Assembly: GCA_018610095.1 (NCBI GenBank)
Contig: JAHEOB010000351.1
Coordinates: 1-8,173, forward strand
Direction of reading: 5' to 3'
DNA length: 8,173 nt
From: Halothece sp. MAG
Lineage (GTDB): Bacteria > Cyanobacteriota > Cyanobacteriia > Cyanobacteriales > Rubidibacteraceae
The position numbers were made by a program, and so were the translations under genes. Under the pieces are notes generated by a model. That model was not told the origin of the DNA. It saw nothing but the letters and a program-made list of their open reading frames with translations, and made no database searches. This document shows, piece after piece, positions 6,195 to 8,173 of this stretch. Numbering within the stretch: the stretch's first letter is position 1; each line of letters opens with the position of its first letter.

Positions 6195-6851
6195 ATGACC
6201 ATTAAACTTGTAATTTTTGATTTTGATGGCACGATCGCGCAAACGCAAGATGCCATCATTGGTATTATCAATCAATTAGCACCGGAATTTGGCTATGCCC
6301 CATTAAGCGAAGCAAAAATTGAGCATTTTCGCCATTTAACTGCTAAGGAAATCATTAAACAATCCGATGTTCCTTTATGGCAAGTGCCGTTTTTAGTTCG
6401 GCGAATCAGGCAAGAGTTAAAACAACAAATTACGCTTATTCAAGCAACTTTAGGAATTGAACAAGCCTTAGAACAACTTAAACAACAGCAGTACTATTTG
6501 GGGATTTTAACCTCTAACTCGGAAGAGAATGCTTGCCAATTTTTACGGCATCATGGCTTACTCCATTATTTTAACTTTGTTGAAAGTAGTTCTTATTTAT
6601 GGGGAAAAGATAAGGTGATTAAACGTCTCATTAATGAGAGAAACTTATCACCCGAAGCTGTCATGTATGTGGGAGATGAAATCCGAGATATTACCGCAGC
6701 CCATCAAAGTGGGGTAAAAGTGACGGCTGTTAGTTGGGGATTTAATTCCGTCATGGCATTAGCTAAATATCAACCTTATGCCTTAATTAGCCATCCCAGT
6801 CAACTACCATTAGTGATGAAACAAGAATCTGCTTTAATCCCTTTCAATTGA
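6195..6851 (+). CDS. HAD-superfamily phosphatase, phosphoglycolate-phosphatase-like
   Basis: Probably a cytoplasmic phosphatase acting on a small phosphorylated metabolite; 218 residues. All HAD motifs are visible. Motif I is FDFDGT, with nucleophile D9 and acid/base D11. Motif II is LTSNS, with S107. The motif III lysine is K138 or K140 in WGKDK. Motif IV is VGDEIRD, with D161 and D165. The insert between motifs I and II (about 15-90) is helical and fits a small C1 cap, as in Gph/phosphoglycolate phosphatase-like proteins, but the substrate cannot be fixed from sequence. The ATG at 6195 puts motif I at the very N-terminus, as usual. A longer in-frame reading from 6069 would overlap queG by about 120 bp and add residues unlike the family. 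The 4-bp gap after queG suggests translational coupling. No link of this phosphatase to queuosine is known to me. Confidence 0.9.
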   Translation: MTIKLVIFDFDGTIAQTQDAIIGIINQLAPEFGYAPLSEAKIEHFRHLTAKEIIKQSDVPLWQVPFLVRRIRQELKQQITLIQATLGIEQALEQLKQQQYYLGILTSNSEENACQFLRHHGLLHYFNFVESSSYLWGKDKVIKRLINERNLSPEAVMYVGDEIRDITAAHQSGVKVTAVSWGFNSVMALAKYQPYALISHPSQLPLVMKQESALIPFN

Positions 6852-6917
6852 ACCCATTGTTGATCATCATTCCTTTCCGATCTCAAGTTATGATGAAATT
6901 TGAATGTCTTGCTATCT

Positions 6918-6921
6918 GGGG
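6918..6921 (+). promoter_or_regulatory. Ribosome binding site deciding the NTF2-like start
   Basis: GGGG (within CTGGGGTT) is 8 nt before ATG 6930. It favours this start over the TTG at 6900, which has only A/T-rich sequence upstream. Confidence 0.45.
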
Positions 6922-6929
6922 TTGATGCC

Positions 6930-7769
6930 ATGTCCAATGCATTATTAAAACAGTTTTCACAATGGTCGGTTGCACTGTCAATGACGCTTGTTTTTACCAC
7001 TGGATTCTCTTTACAAGGATCACCGTCCGGCGTCAGATTAATGTCTGCTGCCGCTGCTGAGGAGACACCAGAAACCCTCCGTGAACTGTTCAATGATCTC
7101 GAAACGGCTGCTAATGATCAGAAATTGAAAGCGGTAAGGCGGGCTTATCATCGTGATTTCAATACCAGTGATGGATTAAATCGAAAGGCATTTACCAATC
7201 AGCTAAAACAACTTTGGAGACGCTATCCGGAGTTAGACTACGATGTGACTTTAAAAAATTGGGAACAGCAAGGTGATACCCTCATTGCAGAAACTGTAAC
7301 TGAAATCGAAGGGTTTCGCCAAGCAAGGGGACGGGAAATGCATTTGGAAGCAACGCTGCGATCGCGCCAAGAAATAGTTGATGATAAAATTGTCTCTCAA
7401 GAAATCTTAACCGAAAAATCCCAAGTTAATATTGGCGATGATGCCCCTCCCGTTCGCGTCAATGCTCCAGAGGAAGTGACAACGGGAGAAACCTTTAACT
7501 TTGATGTTATTGTTATGAGTCCCCTAGGAGATAGTCGCTTAATGGGAACGGCATTAGAGGAACAAGTGACGCCCAAGGATTATTTTAGTTCCCAACAATT
7601 CGATCTTGAGGTATTAGCTGCAGGTGGTCTTTATCGGTTAGGCACAGCCCCTGATACTCCCGGACAACGGTGGTTGTCTGCTATTATTGTGGGCGATGGT
7701 GGCATGACATTAGTATCACAACGACTCCATATTATTCCTGAAACATCTGCTAGTCATACCGAAAATTAA
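6930..7769 (+). CDS. Exported NTF2-like protein of unknown function
   Basis: Function unknown; 279 residues. The N-terminus looks like a signal peptide or membrane anchor: K7, hydrophobic run about W12-F26, then a Ser/Gly segment and an Ala-rich site (SAAAAEE, 39-45) suitable for signal peptidase. Residues about 48-168 begin with LRELFNDLETAANDQKLKAV and have an alternating helix-then-sheet pattern typical of NTF2/SnoaL-like domains. Residues about 174-270 are predicted beta-rich (PVRVNAPEEVTTGETFNFDV onward) and may be an Ig-like or similar sandwich. Cysteines are absent. I chose ATG 6930 because GGGG at 6918-6921 is 8 nt upstream and because the signal peptide then starts normally; an in-frame TTG at 6900 would add ten residues. 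It lies 78 bp after the HAD gene on the same strand and may have its own promoter. Proteins annotated as NTF2 family occur in many cyanobacteria (from memory). Confidence 0.82.
   Translation: MSNALLKQFSQWSVALSMTLVFTTGFSLQGSPSGVRLMSAAAAEETPETLRELFNDLETAANDQKLKAVRRAYHRDFNTSDGLNRKAFTNQLKQLWRRYPELDYDVTLKNWEQQGDTLIAETVTEIEGFRQARGREMHLEATLRSRQEIVDDKIVSQEILTEKSQVNIGDDAPPVRVNAPEEVTTGETFNFDVIVMSPLGDSRLMGTALEEQVTPKDYFSSQQFDLEVLAAGGLYRLGTAPDTPGQRWLSAIIVGDGGMTLVSQRLHIIPETSASHTEN
7358..7365. repeat. HIP1 octamer inside the NTF2-like gene
   Basis: A perfect GCGATCGC at the LRSR codons of the NTF2-like domain. Confidence 0.9.
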
Positions 7770-7862
7770 TTAACTTCATGGATTACTGATAGTCGGACAA
7801 TTATGATCTTAAGCCTTACTGGTTCAACCAATCATTATTAATTCCATAACCAAGCAAAAACG

Positions 7863-8173
7863 ATGAAACAAACCTCAATTCAATTTTGTGAAGGTGCCGA
7901 TCAAATCAACCTTGGTGATCTGCAAAATCTCCTCAATCTTTGCGCCTTTTGGGCCCAAGGGCGTAGTCAAGAAGGGTTAGAAGTCGCCATTGCCAATAGT
8001 AATCCCGTTATTAGTGTTTGGGATGGAGACTCTTTGATTGGCTTTTCTCGTGCCACAACGGATTGTGTGTATCGCGCTACGATTTGGGATGTGGTAATTC
8101 ACCCAGAATATCGCGGAATTGGTTTAGGCAGTAAATTAGTGGAAACCATGCTTGCCCATCCCAGATTAAATCA
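7863..8173 (+). CDS. GNAT-family N-acetyltransferase, 3' end cut by window edge
   Basis: Transfers an acetyl group from acetyl-CoA to an amine; the substrate is not known. 103 complete codons are visible. After an N-terminal helix region (LQNLLNLCAFWAQGR, 20-34), the segment VISVWDGDSLIGFSRA (49-64) and the strand IWDVVIHPEYRGIGLGSKLV (74-93) are the standard GNAT beta-strands. R84-G85-I86-G87-L88-G89 forms the pyrophosphate-binding RGxGxG loop of motif A. The C-terminal half, including motif B, lies beyond the window. The ATG at 7863 is chosen because it precedes the full domain; the upstream sequence has only weak purine content. It lies 93 bp after the NTF2-like gene on the same strand. 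Confidence 0.9.
   Translation, partial: MKQTSIQFCEGADQINLGDLQNLLNLCAFWAQGRSQEGLEVAIANSNPVISVWDGDSLIGFSRATTDCVYRATIWDVVIHPEYRGIGLGSKLVETMLAHPRLN

Noticed and set aside
6860..6896. Promoter and 7-bp inverted repeat (TCATCAT/ATGATGA) before the NTF2-like gene
   Set aside because: TATGAT at 6889-6894 is a fair -10, but the best -35 (TTGATC, 6860-6865) is 23 bp away, which is too far. The inverted repeat has a 19-nt loop and no T-run, so chance is likely.
6900..6929. TTG start giving ten extra residues on the NTF2-like protein
   Set aside because: It has no ribosome binding site, and it would put extra residues before a normal signal peptide. ATG 6930 has GGGG at good spacing.
6800..7093. Minus-strand open frame of 97 codons
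   Set aside because: It spans the end of the HAD gene and the start of the NTF2-like gene in antisense, with no recognisable domain or ribosome binding site.
7819..7831. Hairpin TGGT/ACCA as terminator after the NTF2-like gene
   Set aside because: The stem is only 4 bp with no following T-run, too weak to call a terminator.
1..8173. Mobile element, CRISPR array, tRNA/rRNA, toxin-antitoxin or defence genes
   Set aside because: I looked on both strands and saw no transposase motifs, terminal inverted repeats, spaced repeat array, cloverleaf-like sequence or known defence domains. The genes are housekeeping or exported hypothetical types.

Overview
The window looks like ordinary chromosomal DNA of a cyanobacterium with moderate-to-low GC. 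Four perfect copies of the HIP1 octamer GCGATCGC lie in 8.2 kb, where roughly 0.1 would be expected by chance. The gene families also fit: a methionine aminopeptidase with a basic N-terminal extension, exported proteins of cyanobacterial style, and an NTF2-like exported protein. I cannot name the genus from sequence alone.

Layout, left to right. (1) The 5' part of a type I methionine aminopeptidase gene (map) reads leftwards out of the window. (2) An AT-rich stretch of about 440 bp without a gene (751-1192) carries two outward-facing TATAAT boxes and a 14-bp direct repeat. (3) Two rightward genes for exported proteins follow, 62 bp apart. The first is a signal peptide plus two tandem copies of a 96-residue Cys/Trp-containing domain. 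The second is a signal peptide, a PsbP-like N-terminal half and a propeller-like C-terminal half. (4) A complete leftward ligA (NAD+-dependent DNA ligase) converges on the second exported gene with only 10 bp between stop codons. (5) Divergent from ligA, queG (epoxyqueuosine reductase) is followed after 4 bp by a HAD-superfamily phosphatase gene; these two are very probably co-transcribed. (6) A gene for an exported NTF2-like protein of unknown role follows. (7) The right edge cuts a GNAT acetyltransferase gene.

The genes do not form one pathway. map, ligA and queG are housekeeping functions in N-terminal processing, DNA joining and tRNA wobble modification. The least explained part is the two-gene exported pair at 1193-3150, especially the gap-free internal duplication in the first gene. 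I see no mobile element, CRISPR array, RNA gene, phage gene or recognisable defence system, and I do not claim a new system. The tandem-domain exported protein is the best candidate for follow-up.
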